Of a stretch of 6,122 bases of DNA, positions 1 through 5,363 are shown piece by piece. The stretch comes from Planctomycetota bacterium (GTDB lineage: Bacteria > Planctomycetota > Phycisphaerae > FEN-1346), in assembly GCA_026386995.1 (NCBI GenBank), contig JAPLMO010000494.1, forward strand, positions 1 through 6,122, in the 5' to 3' direction. A model generated the notes under the pieces. That model saw only the letters and a list, made by a program, of their open reading frames with translations. It ran no database searches and had not been told where the DNA came from. The stretch's first letter is position 1. Each line of letters begins with the position of its first letter. A program made the translations under genes and the position numbers.

Positions 1-2
1 CG

Positions 3-1049
3 TTGGGCAACCGCAAACAGTACGAGCACCGGCTGGCGGCGCGGACGAAGTACGCCAACGTGCCGGACAGCCCCGAGGCCCTTCCGGACGTCAAGAACGA
101 GCCCGTGCAGTTCGTCAAACCGGAGCCGCTGCCCGAGCGCAAGGCGCAGAAGGTTGAGGTCGCGGGCTGGCCGTTTGACGCGGCTGAGGCGAAGAAGCGG
201 CAGGCCGATGCAGGCATCGCGGATAAGCTGAAGGTCGAGCTCGCGCCGAACGCGGCGCTGGACCTCGTCCTCATCCCGACGGGGTCGTTCGTCATGGGCG
301 ACGCGAACGGTGCCGTGGACGAATACCCTCTAACCGCTGTCAAGATAGACCAGCCTTTCTACATGGGCGCCTGCGAGATCACCAACGAGCAGTACGCGGC
401 CTTCGATCCGCTGCACGACAGCCGATACATCAGCGTATTTAACAAGGACCAGGGCTCGCCCGGCGAGCACGCCAACCGCCCGCGCCAGCCTGTCATCCGC
501 GTCTCGTGGCAGGAGGCGACGGCGTTCTGCAAGTGGCTCTCCGAGAAGACCGGCAAACGCTTTACGCTGCCCACCGAGGCGCAGTGGGAATACGCCTGCC
601 GCGCGGGCACGGCCACCGCCATGAACTACGGCGACGCCACGGCCGACTTCGGCAAACTGGCCAACCTTGCCGACGAGCGTATCGAGGGCCTCTGCCGGGG
701 CAACTCGCCGAAGTGGATCCCCGCCATCATGCAGGTCAGCGACGGCGCGACCGTCACTGCGGAAGTCGGCAGGTATCAGCCGAACGCATGGGGCCTCCAG
801 GACATGCACGGCAACGTCTGGGAGTGGACGCTCTCGACGTACAAGCCGTATCCGTACAACGCGACGGACGGCCGCGACAACGGCGTTGCCGAGGGGACGA
901 AGGTGTTGCGCGGCGGATCGTTCTACGACCGGCCGTATCGGGCCAGGTCGTCGTTCCGCCTCAACTATCCGCTGTGGCAGCGGGCGTTCAACGTCGGGTT
1001 CCGCGTCATCTGTGACGCGACGCCTGCGACAACGGTTGCGCAAAAGTAG
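3..1049 (+). CDS. Formylglycine-generating-enzyme-like (SUMF1/EgtB/PvdO fold) protein, 5'-partial
   Basis: This is the C-terminal part of a protein with an FGE-sulfatase domain. The frame is open to the left edge; the first possible start is a TTG at base 3 with no visible ribosome binding site, so the true start probably lies upstream. Numbering from that TTG, residues 1-80 form a charged, proline-containing linker with WPFDAAEAKKRQ at 56-67. The domain spans about 86-338: IPTGSFVMGD at 91-100, EITNEQYAAF at 125-134, RVSWQEATAFC at 166-176, TLPTEAQWEYACRAG at 188-202, WGLQDMHGNVWEW at 263-275, LRGGSF at 302-307 and NVGFRV at 330-335. The cysteine pair that active FGE carries just after GGS is absent: gapless alignment puts Asp309 and Ala314 there. 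It is therefore unlikely to convert sulfatase cysteine to formylglycine. It may be a non-heme-iron relative or a structural homologue; the substrate is unknown. The family assignment is firm and the function open. Confidence 0.9.
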   Translation: MGNRKQYEHRLAARTKYANVPDSPEALPDVKNEPVQFVKPEPLPERKAQKVEVAGWPFDAAEAKKRQADAGIADKLKVELAPNAALDLVLIPTGSFVMGDANGAVDEYPLTAVKIDQPFYMGACEITNEQYAAFDPLHDSRYISVFNKDQGSPGEHANRPRQPVIRVSWQEATAFCKWLSEKTGKRFTLPTEAQWEYACRAGTATAMNYGDATADFGKLANLADERIEGLCRGNSPKWIPAIMQVSDGATVTAEVGRYQPNAWGLQDMHGNVWEWTLSTYKPYPYNATDGRDNGVAEGTKVLRGGSFYDRPYRARSSFRLNYPLWQRAFNVGFRVICDATPATTVAQK

Positions 1050-1053
1050 TGAG

Positions 1054-2052
1054 ATGAAAATCCTCTACATCGGCGGCACGGGAGAGATCTCGACCGCCTG
1101 CGTCTGGCGCAGCGCCGAGGCCGGCCACTCTGTGACGGTCTTCAACCGCGGCCGCACCGAGGAGACGCTGCCTGACTCGGTCCGCCGCATCACGGGCGAC
1201 CTCGGCGACGCCGCAGCCTACCAGGCCCTCGGCAAGGCCAACTTCGACGTCGTCTGCCAGTTCGTGGCGTACGACCTTGCGGCCGTGGAGCGCGATGCGC
1301 AGGTCTTCGGCGGCCGCTGCGGCCAGTACGTCTTCCTCTCGACGGCCTCGGCCTACCGGAAACCGCCGACGCATTACATTCTCACCGAGTCCGTGCCGCT
1401 CGGCAACCCCTTCTGGCCTTACAGCCAGGCTAAGGCCGACATGGAGGCGTACCTCATGCATCGGCACGCCGAGGGGCGGCTGCCCGTGACGATCGTTCGC
1501 CCCAGCCACACGCACCGGACGCGCTTCCCCGGCGGCATCGCCACCGGAGACGACTGGGCCTGGCGGATGCTGCAAGGCCGGCCCGTCATCGTGCACGGCG
1601 ACGGGACGAGCCTCTGGACGCTCACGTATGCGACCGACTTCGCCGTGCCCTTCGTCAACCTCCTCGGCAAGAAGAAGGCCCTCGGCGAGGCGTTCCACAT
1701 CACGCGCCACATGCAGTCGCACACGTGGAACGACATCTTCGAGGCGATGGGGCGGGCACTGGGCGTCCGGCCGCAACTTGTGCACGTGCCGACCGAAACG
1801 CTTGCCCGCTACGACCCCGCCTGGGCGGGGCCGCTCCTCGGGGACAAGGCGTGGTCCGTCCTCTTCGATAACAGCAAGGTGATGGCGGTCGCCGGCAAGT
1901 TCGAGTGCAAGGTTGGCATGGAGGAGGGGACGCACTTTGCAGCCGGGCATTACCGAAAGCGTGCGGCGGCCTACAAGCCCGATCTCGCCAGGCATGCGTT
2001 TCTGGACCGTGTGGCGGAGGAGCAACTGCGGCTGGGCGCGAAGGCAGAGTGA
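1054..2052 (+). CDS. NAD-dependent epimerase/dehydratase family protein (extended SDR, CSP41-like)
   Basis: A 332-residue protein of the extended short-chain dehydrogenase/reductase type, expected in the cytoplasm. It has an N-terminal Rossmann fold with the nucleotide-binding loop GGTGEIS at 7-13 and FNRGR at 30-34 ending the second strand, where NAD(P) ribose contacts normally lie. Acidic GDLGD is at 48-52. The serine strand LSTASAY is at 95-101, and the catalytic tyrosine and lysine are in YSQAK at 123-127. The substrate half begins with IVRPSHTH at 147-154, typical of the CSP41/isoflavone-reductase-like branch. The third glycine of the binding loop is Ser13. The ATG lies four bases after the upstream stop and behind only a weak GTGAG, so translation is probably coupled to the upstream gene. 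The frame extends further 5' but that part overlaps the upstream gene out of phase, so the ATG at 1054 is preferred. Substrate, probably a nucleotide sugar or similar, is not identifiable. Confidence 0.9.
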   Translation: MKILYIGGTGEISTACVWRSAEAGHSVTVFNRGRTEETLPDSVRRITGDLGDAAAYQALGKANFDVVCQFVAYDLAAVERDAQVFGGRCGQYVFLSTASAYRKPPTHYILTESVPLGNPFWPYSQAKADMEAYLMHRHAEGRLPVTIVRPSHTHRTRFPGGIATGDDWAWRMLQGRPVIVHGDGTSLWTLTYATDFAVPFVNLLGKKKALGEAFHITRHMQSHTWNDIFEAMGRALGVRPQLVHVPTETLARYDPAWAGPLLGDKAWSVLFDNSKVMAVAGKFECKVGMEEGTHFAAGHYRKRAAAYKPDLARHAFLDRVAEEQLRLGAKAE

Positions 2053-2064
2053 CTCACACACTTC

Positions 2065-2080
2065 GCGCGGCGGGTCTCCG
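2065..2080. repeat. 16-bp direct repeat, copy 1 (GCGCGGCGGGTCTCCG)
   Basis: The sequence GCGCGGCGGGTCTCCG begins 13 bases after the epimerase stop and is repeated exactly at 2249-2264. There it forms the left arm and most of the loop of a perfect hairpin. This first copy has no matching right arm nearby, so it looks like a half or decayed copy of the same element. Confidence 0.75.
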
Positions 2081-2098
2081 GGGCCTGTTGGCCAATAT

Positions 2099-2122
2099 GT
2101 AGGGTGGGTGCTATGCACCCAC
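2099..2122 (+). repeat. REP-like element: GTAG followed by an 8-bp hairpin
   Basis: GTAG at 2099-2102 is followed after one base by GTGGGTGC (2104-2111), a TAT loop, and the exact complement GCACCCAC (2115-2122). A GTAG or GGAG tetranucleotide 5' of a short hairpin is the known layout of repetitive extragenic palindromes recognised by RAYT transposases, and one such transposase is encoded at 5364-6041. It sits 46 bases after the epimerase stop. Seen: the dyad and the tetranucleotide. Inferred: REP identity, because only one copy of this form lies in the window. It could instead be an mRNA 3'-end hairpin. Confidence 0.5.
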
Positions 2123-2132
2123 GCTGATGCTG

Positions 2133-2148
2133 TGCCGTTATGCCGTTA
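2133..2148. repeat. Tandem 8-bp repeat, two copies of TGCCGTTA
   Basis: TGCCGTTA occurs twice head to tail. It lies just beyond the GTAG hairpin. It could be a small slippage duplication or part of a repeat unit; no function is evident. Confidence 0.6.
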
Positions 2149-2201
2149 ACGTCGGGTGATTGCCCTGCACTCACGCCGAGGCCATTGCCGTCATGCAGCA
2201 A

Positions 2202-2213
2202 AGGCCGCGGCCT
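2202..2213. repeat. Perfect 12-bp palindrome AGGCCGCGGCCT
   Basis: The sequence is its own reverse complement over all 12 bases. In so GC-rich a stretch this may be chance, but it lies among several other dyads. Confidence 0.5.
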
Positions 2214-2216
2214 GTC

Positions 2217-2247
2217 CATAAGGCTTTTCGCGGGACATAAGGCTTTT
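2217..2247. repeat. 12-bp direct repeat CATAAGGCTTTT, period 19
   Basis: CATAAGGCTTTT occurs at 2217-2228 and again at 2236-2247, separated by CGCGGGA. The second copy runs into the left arm of the 14-bp hairpin at 2246. The arrangement suggests local duplication at the edge of a repeat element. Confidence 0.6.
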
Positions 2248-2279
2248 TGCGCGGCGGGTCTCCGTACCCGCCGCGCAAA
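2246..2279. repeat. Perfect 14-bp inverted repeat with a 6-base loop
   Basis: Left arm TTTGCGCGGCGGGT (2246-2259), loop CTCCGT, right arm ACCCGCCGCGCAAA (2266-2279), with no mismatch. It is the strongest hairpin of the window. Neither strand shows a T-run after the stem, so it does not fit a classical intrinsic terminator; a dispersed palindromic repeat is more likely. Its left arm and loop are repeated at 2065-2080. Confidence 0.75.
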
Positions 2280-2377
2280 GTGCGGAAGGGGGGGCAGAAG
2301 GTCTTGTGCGGCCAGGGCGCTAAAGGCGCGCAGGATGGAATTGTGGGCCGTGGCGGGCGCCGCAATAGCAGGTGTGG

Positions 2378-2400
2378 CACGGCTGGCTTGCCCAGCCGTG
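2378..2400. repeat. 9-bp inverted repeat, CACGGCTGG / CCAGCCGTG
   Basis: Left arm at 2378-2386, loop CTTGC, right arm at 2392-2400. The arms are perfect. It differs in sequence from the other hairpins in this gap, so the region holds more than one dyad family. Confidence 0.65.
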
Positions 2401-2483
2401 GAAAACGTCGCGGGCCTTCCGCCAGGGCGTGCGTGCCGGGCGGGGCGGGGCGGCGGCAAGCACGCCGCGTATGATGATCGCCA

Positions 2484-2511
2484 GGGCCTAATGGAAAATT
2501 AGTATTGGCCC
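2484..2511. repeat. Bulged hairpin GGGCCTAAT / ATTAG-TATT-GGCCC
   Basis: An inner stem CTAAT (2488-2492) and ATTAG (2498-2502) closes the loop GGAAA. An outer stem of GGGC (2484-2487) with GCCC (2508-2511) is displaced by the bulge TATTG. An inner stem, asymmetric bulge and outer stem resemble REP or IS200-type subterminal hairpins. It ends where the first CCCGAATTC copy begins. Confidence 0.4.
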
Positions 2512-2668
2512 CCGAATTCCCCAGAAAAAGAAACGACCACGACTGGACTCCAGGGAGAACACTCTAGAAACGGCCCAAAACAGCCACAACAAAAACAACA
2601 CGACCCCTGCCGGAGCGTCAGCCCTTGACAGGCACGGTTATGGGTGTCCCCCGAATTCGCCCGAATTC
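2511..2668. repeat. Three copies of CCCGAATTC at the island edge
   Basis: CCCGAATTC occurs at 2511-2519, 2650-2658 and 2660-2668. The first two share the longer CCCCCGAATTC (2509-2519 and 2648-2658), and the last two are 10 bases apart. The third ends 13 bases before the methyltransferase stop codon. I saw no further copy elsewhere in the window. It may mark the boundary of inserted DNA or a small dispersed repeat. Confidence 0.55.
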
Positions 2669-2681
2669 GAGAGTCAGCCGC

Positions 2682-4259
2682 CTACTCGAAAAGGGTTGTC
2701 TGCTCGCAACGGTTGTCAATCATCCCGGCGACTGCCCCAAAGACGCCTTGAGCGGGTGCGTTGGCCAACTCCCTTGGCTCGATCTTGTACAGACCGCCGC
2801 CGTAGATGCGCCCCTCACCCAAAATGGCCTCGACCGGAATGCTGTTAAGTTCCCGCCAAATCGCAACGGCGGCCTCTGGCCTTTCCTTCAGCACCCTTGC
2901 AAGCCGAGCCTTGGGGTAAAGCAACAAATATGTGTTCGCTGCCGTGACTTTGGAGTGGTTAAGGATGAACCGGAACGGGCCGCGCGCCTCTTTAGTGTGA
3001 CGACCCATGTACGTGCAGATGAACTTGGCCGGCGGCCGGCATTCCTGTGCGTACCACGGAGATCGGTGCGTACAAAGGTAACCCGCACTAACACCGGCTT
3101 TGGCGCCGCTCTCAAGGTAGGCCCACAGCGCGGGGTATTCCTCTCGTACCTGATTCGGGGTAAGGTTACAGTCCAGCAGTAGCCTGTGCTTGATCAGAGG
3201 GTTGCCCTGGCTGTCGGCCTGGATCTCGTCAACGTCCACATACCTTGGACTTGGCAGGATGGGTTTCAGGAATCGCGCCGGCAAATCCAACTGCTTTGCT
3301 TTCTCGGGGGTTAAAATGAAGAAGTCGTTTGAGCCCGTGGCTATCCCGCGATTGATGGTAAAAAGGTCGGCCAGCACCGGCCCCTTGCGCTTGGCTGCGG
3401 CGGCCTCAGTGGCCATTGGGTACTTCGTCCACTTCGGCGAATGATGCAACGCTTCGGCGGTCACATGCCTGGACAGCCGCGGCTCTAACAAGGTTCCGCC
3501 ATATGTAAACTCTGTCGCATGTCCTTCTGGCGGCGGTGCATTCCTGAACCAGACAACCGCGGAGGAAACAAGAGCGTCGTCAAATTGTACGTCGGCCGGG
3601 TCAAACCGGTGGATGCGCAACAGTGCGACCTTGTTCAAAAGGTATAACTTGACCGCCAGCCCATAGTTGACATCCATGAACTCGCTGGGTATCAGCCAAC
3701 CTGCCAACCCATCGCGGGCCATCCATTGGTGCGCAATGCACAAGAAGTGGCAATACAGCCCGGCCAGACCGCTCAGATTCACCCCTGCGATCCGTGCCGA
3801 CAAGTTGTGCAACCTGATCTTGTCGCCTGGCGCAAGGTGGTGATGGCGCACGTATGGCGGATTACAGATGACCAGTGTGGCCTTGTCGGCGTCATCCTCG
3901 GGAGGGACGGCCTTGGTGAAATCATCCGGCACGACCTTCAGGGGCGTGTCACCCCACAACGCCTGGGCCTTGCGTGCATATTGCGGGTCAATCTCAAACC
4001 CCAATGCGGCGTCAACCCGCGACTGCGAGAATACACGCACGAGGGCCGAATAGAACGATCCCGTACCAATGGCCGGGTCCAGAAATCGCACCTTGCCGCG
4101 CTCCGGCAGGAGTGTCTTCGCGTAACGCAGTATTTCAACCGCCAAGGCGGTAGGTGTCGCAAACTGTCCCAGCCGGTTGCGCTCTGCCGGGCTCTTTTCG
4201 GCGTCAAGGCGGCTCTGTGCTTCCAGCCGCTCCTGCTCAACCTGCTCAATTGCGCTCAT
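2682..4259 (-). CDS. Adenine-specific DNA methyltransferase of a type II restriction-modification system (gamma class)
   Basis: A 525-residue N6-adenine DNA methyltransferase that should protect host sites from the endonuclease encoded just upstream, using S-adenosylmethionine. Motif X is LGQFATP at 30-36, motif I FLDPAIGTGSF at 59-69, motif II GFEID at 87-91, motif III probably DDF at 112-114, and catalytic motif IV NPPY at 133-136. The order X-I-IV is that of the gamma class. The C-terminal part, from about residue 280, probably holds target recognition, by family analogy. Length is normal and the frame intact. The ATG lies two bases after the endonuclease stop (TAG GC ATG) with no strong ribosome binding site, so it is probably translated by coupling or reinitiation. 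Lower G+C than the left-hand genes suggests transfer. By analogy with XamI/SalI systems the target would be GTCGAC; that is inference. Confidence 0.93.
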   Translation of the reverse strand: MSAIEQVEQERLEAQSRLDAEKSPAERNRLGQFATPTALAVEILRYAKTLLPERGKVRFLDPAIGTGSFYSALVRVFSQSRVDAALGFEIDPQYARKAQALWGDTPLKVVPDDFTKAVPPEDDADKATLVICNPPYVRHHHLAPGDKIRLHNLSARIAGVNLSGLAGLYCHFLCIAHQWMARDGLAGWLIPSEFMDVNYGLAVKLYLLNKVALLRIHRFDPADVQFDDALVSSAVVWFRNAPPPEGHATEFTYGGTLLEPRLSRHVTAEALHHSPKWTKYPMATEAAAAKRKGPVLADLFTINRGIATGSNDFFILTPEKAKQLDLPARFLKPILPSPRYVDVDEIQADSQGNPLIKHRLLLDCNLTPNQVREEYPALWAYLESGAKAGVSAGYLCTHRSPWYAQECRPPAKFICTYMGRHTKEARGPFRFILNHSKVTAANTYLLLYPKARLARVLKERPEAAVAIWRELNSIPVEAILGEGRIYGGGLYKIEPRELANAPAQGVFGAVAGMIDNRCEQTTLFE

Positions 4260-4261
4260 GC

Positions 4262-5227
4262 CTAAAGTCCAAACTCGGCCAGTTCGTCAATCCGGTGCTC
4301 CCAAACCCAGTCAATGCCCTCTGCGGCCTCGTAACCAAGATAACCACTGTCAAAGTACCCGCCAAGGAAAAGAACGTATCGAATCTTAGCCCCGTATGTG
4401 TACCGCAACTGCCCAACTTTGGTTGCCTCCTCCTTGCGGCGCTTGTTCACGTTGGTGAAGTCACCAGCCGATTTTGCCTCAATCAGCAGCGGCAAAACAC
4501 CGGCCCTTGCCGCGAGCGGCATAATGGCCACGTCCACCGGTATGTTGATTTTACGGTTACCCTTGCCTTGGTCAACCGGCACATTGAGTCGGAAGCAAAA
4601 CGTGCCGGGGCGCATTGCGTCAAACCTTGTGCCCTCGCCCGCTTCAATGAACTTGTACTTGCGGGCCTCAAGCCAATGCCTCATGGCGGCGAGTTGACGA
4701 GCCTCTTGGGCGTTGCGGATGATGGGGTCTGCCACGGCCCCGCAAAGGCGATCTGCAACAACCGTGGCCGCCCGATGCACTTTCTCGTCGGTGATTTTGT
4801 GGCCATCATCCAGCCATGTAAAAATATCGCGGTCGGCCAGCCGGAAGATTATATCACCCATGCGTGCGAGTTGCGCGTCAACTTCGGCCTTGGGCATCCG
4901 CAGGGGCAACCGGTGTTTGTCGCCCTCCATACCGTGCACCAGACTACTCGACACTTTGGCCAGCCCTATCAGGCGATCGCGGGCTATCGGCGGCGCGGTA
5001 CACATCCGGAGTATCTGCACTACGGATGGGTTGGCCCGTAACGAAGCGGGTGCAATGTTGGTGAGGTTGGCCGTGCTCTCCAGGGCCGCCTCAACCTGCT
5101 GAGTCGTCTTGACCCTGGTTTCGCGGTAAGCCTTTGGGGCAAATCGCATGAACCAGTCGTTGTAAGCGTCTACCGAACGAGCGATGTCTGCCTTCCAGCG
5201 GCGGGGCTTATTATCATTTACCCCCAT
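4262..5227 (-). CDS. XamI-type type II restriction endonuclease
   Basis: A 321-residue protein that I recognise as resembling the XamI family of type II endonucleases (XamI cuts GTCGAC). It would cut unmodified foreign DNA in the cytoplasm. The PD-(D/E)XK-type core lies near the C-terminus: IPVDVAIMP at 229-237 supplies Asp232, and LLIEAKS at 247-253 supplies Glu250 and Lys252. It is followed by NKRRKEEA at 261-268 and the conserved-looking tail YFDSGYLGYEAAEG at 291-304. The N-terminal half, with YNDWFMRFAPKAYR at 22-35 and AATVVADRLCGAVADPI at 153-169, is mostly helical in style. I chose the ATG at 5227, not the in-frame ATG at 5290, because GGAGG (5233-5237) lies five bases before it and the 21 extra residues are Cys-rich and overlap a leader hairpin. 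The gene precedes its methyltransferase. The frame is intact and the catalytic residues are present, so it is probably active. Confidence 0.85.
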   Translation of the reverse strand: MGVNDNKPRRWKADIARSVDAYNDWFMRFAPKAYRETRVKTTQQVEAALESTANLTNIAPASLRANPSVVQILRMCTAPPIARDRLIGLAKVSSSLVHGMEGDKHRLPLRMPKAEVDAQLARMGDIIFRLADRDIFTWLDDGHKITDEKVHRAATVVADRLCGAVADPIIRNAQEARQLAAMRHWLEARKYKFIEAGEGTRFDAMRPGTFCFRLNVPVDQGKGNRKINIPVDVAIMPLAARAGVLPLLIEAKSAGDFTNVNKRRKEEATKVGQLRYTYGAKIRYVLFLGGYFDSGYLGYEAAEGIDWVWEHRIDELAEFGL

Positions 5228-5232
5228 GGAAA

Positions 5233-5237
5233 CCTCC
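5233..5237 (-). promoter_or_regulatory. Ribosome binding site GGAGG deciding the endonuclease start
   Basis: On the minus strand GGAGG is followed by TTTCC and then the ATG at 5227. This is the best Shine-Dalgarno match in the window and supports the shorter 321-residue endonuclease over the start at 5290. Confidence 0.75.
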
Positions 5238-5257
5238 AGGTTTTGCGCGTGTTCACA

Positions 5258-5278
5258 TGCCCTGCCACATGGCAGGCA
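5258..5278 (-). repeat. Leader hairpin TGCCTGCC / GGCAGGGCA ahead of the endonuclease gene
   Basis: Read on the minus strand, TGCCTGCC and GGCAGGGCA pair over 8 bp around an ATGT loop, with one bulged G (the complement of C5260). It lies about 30 bases before the endonuclease ATG and inside the predicted leader. It could be an operator or an RNA structure affecting endonuclease expression; no matching protein is encoded here. Confidence 0.45.
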
Positions 5279-5301
5279 CTCGAACCGCACAATTGGCCGT
5301 T

Positions 5302-5330
5302 AGTGTAGCAATCCAGAGGGAGACTTACAA
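5302..5330 (-). promoter_or_regulatory. Candidate promoter of the restriction-modification operon
   Basis: On the minus strand, TTGTAA (5325-5330) and TACACT (5302-5307) are 17 bases apart, and each matches 4 of 6 bases of the sigma-70 consensus. Transcription would start near 5295, giving a leader of about 68 bases that carries the hairpin and the GGAGG. A TTGACG nearby (5331-5336) is 23 bases from the same -10 and too far to use. The call is weak, but no better promoter is visible in the 136-base gap between the transposase stop and the endonuclease ATG. Confidence 0.3.
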
Positions 5331-5333
5331 CGT

Positions 5334-5357
5334 CAAGGGGCCGACACCAAGGGGCCG
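5334..5357. repeat. Direct repeat CAAGGGGCCG, two copies, period 14
   Basis: CAAGGGGCCG occurs at 5334-5343 and 5348-5357, between the transposase stop and the candidate promoter of the endonuclease. A paired site of this size could bind a dimeric regulator, or be a local duplication. Confidence 0.45.
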
Positions 5358-5363
5358 CACGTC

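Larger units (their letters stand above)
2053..2681. other. Gene-free intergenic region rich in dyads and short repeats
   Basis: This stretch lies between the convergent epimerase and methyltransferase genes and has no credible protein gene. Open frames here are low-complexity (Pro, Ala, Arg and Gly rich), cross the hairpins and match no family I recognise. The left part, to about 2480, is GC-rich and carries several inverted repeats, listed separately. The right part, 2503-2650, is richer in A and contains A/C-rich runs such as AACAAAAACAACACGACC. No classical stem plus T-run terminator is visible for either converging gene, although the hairpins could hinder read-through or shape mRNA 3' ends. 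Confidence 0.7.

Noticed and set aside
1006..2118. Long minus-strand open frame over the epimerase gene
   Set aside because: It is an antisense shadow in GC-rich DNA, with Arg/Val/Ala-rich low-complexity translation and no recognisable motif, while the plus strand has a clear SDR enzyme.
1971..2502. Open frames on both strands across the intergenic hairpins
   Set aside because: Translations are Pro/Ala/Arg-rich, run through the palindromes and show no family features, and no promoter or ribosome binding site supports them.
2624..2629. Consensus TTGACA on the plus strand as a promoter -35
   Set aside because: No -10-like sequence lies 15-19 bases downstream, and no plus-strand gene follows.
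2053..2681. CRISPR array or riboswitch in the repeat-rich gap
   Set aside because: The repeats are unlike each other, not regularly spaced and not separated by uniform spacers, and no downstream gene reads from the gap, as both neighbours converge on it.
4346..4351. TTGACA on the minus strand inside the endonuclease gene as an internal methyltransferase promoter
   Set aside because: It falls in codons of the YFDSGYLGY segment, and the sequence 16-18 bases downstream does not resemble a -10.
5228..5290. In-frame ATG at 5290 giving a 342-residue endonuclease
   Set aside because: The extra 21 residues overlap the leader hairpin and lack a ribosome binding site, while the ATG at 5227 has GGAGG five bases before it.
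5258..5310. Possible tRNA T-arm (GGTTCGAGT on the minus strand)
   Set aside because: The flanking bases do not form a proper 5-bp T-stem, and no acceptor, D or anticodon arm can be assembled around it.
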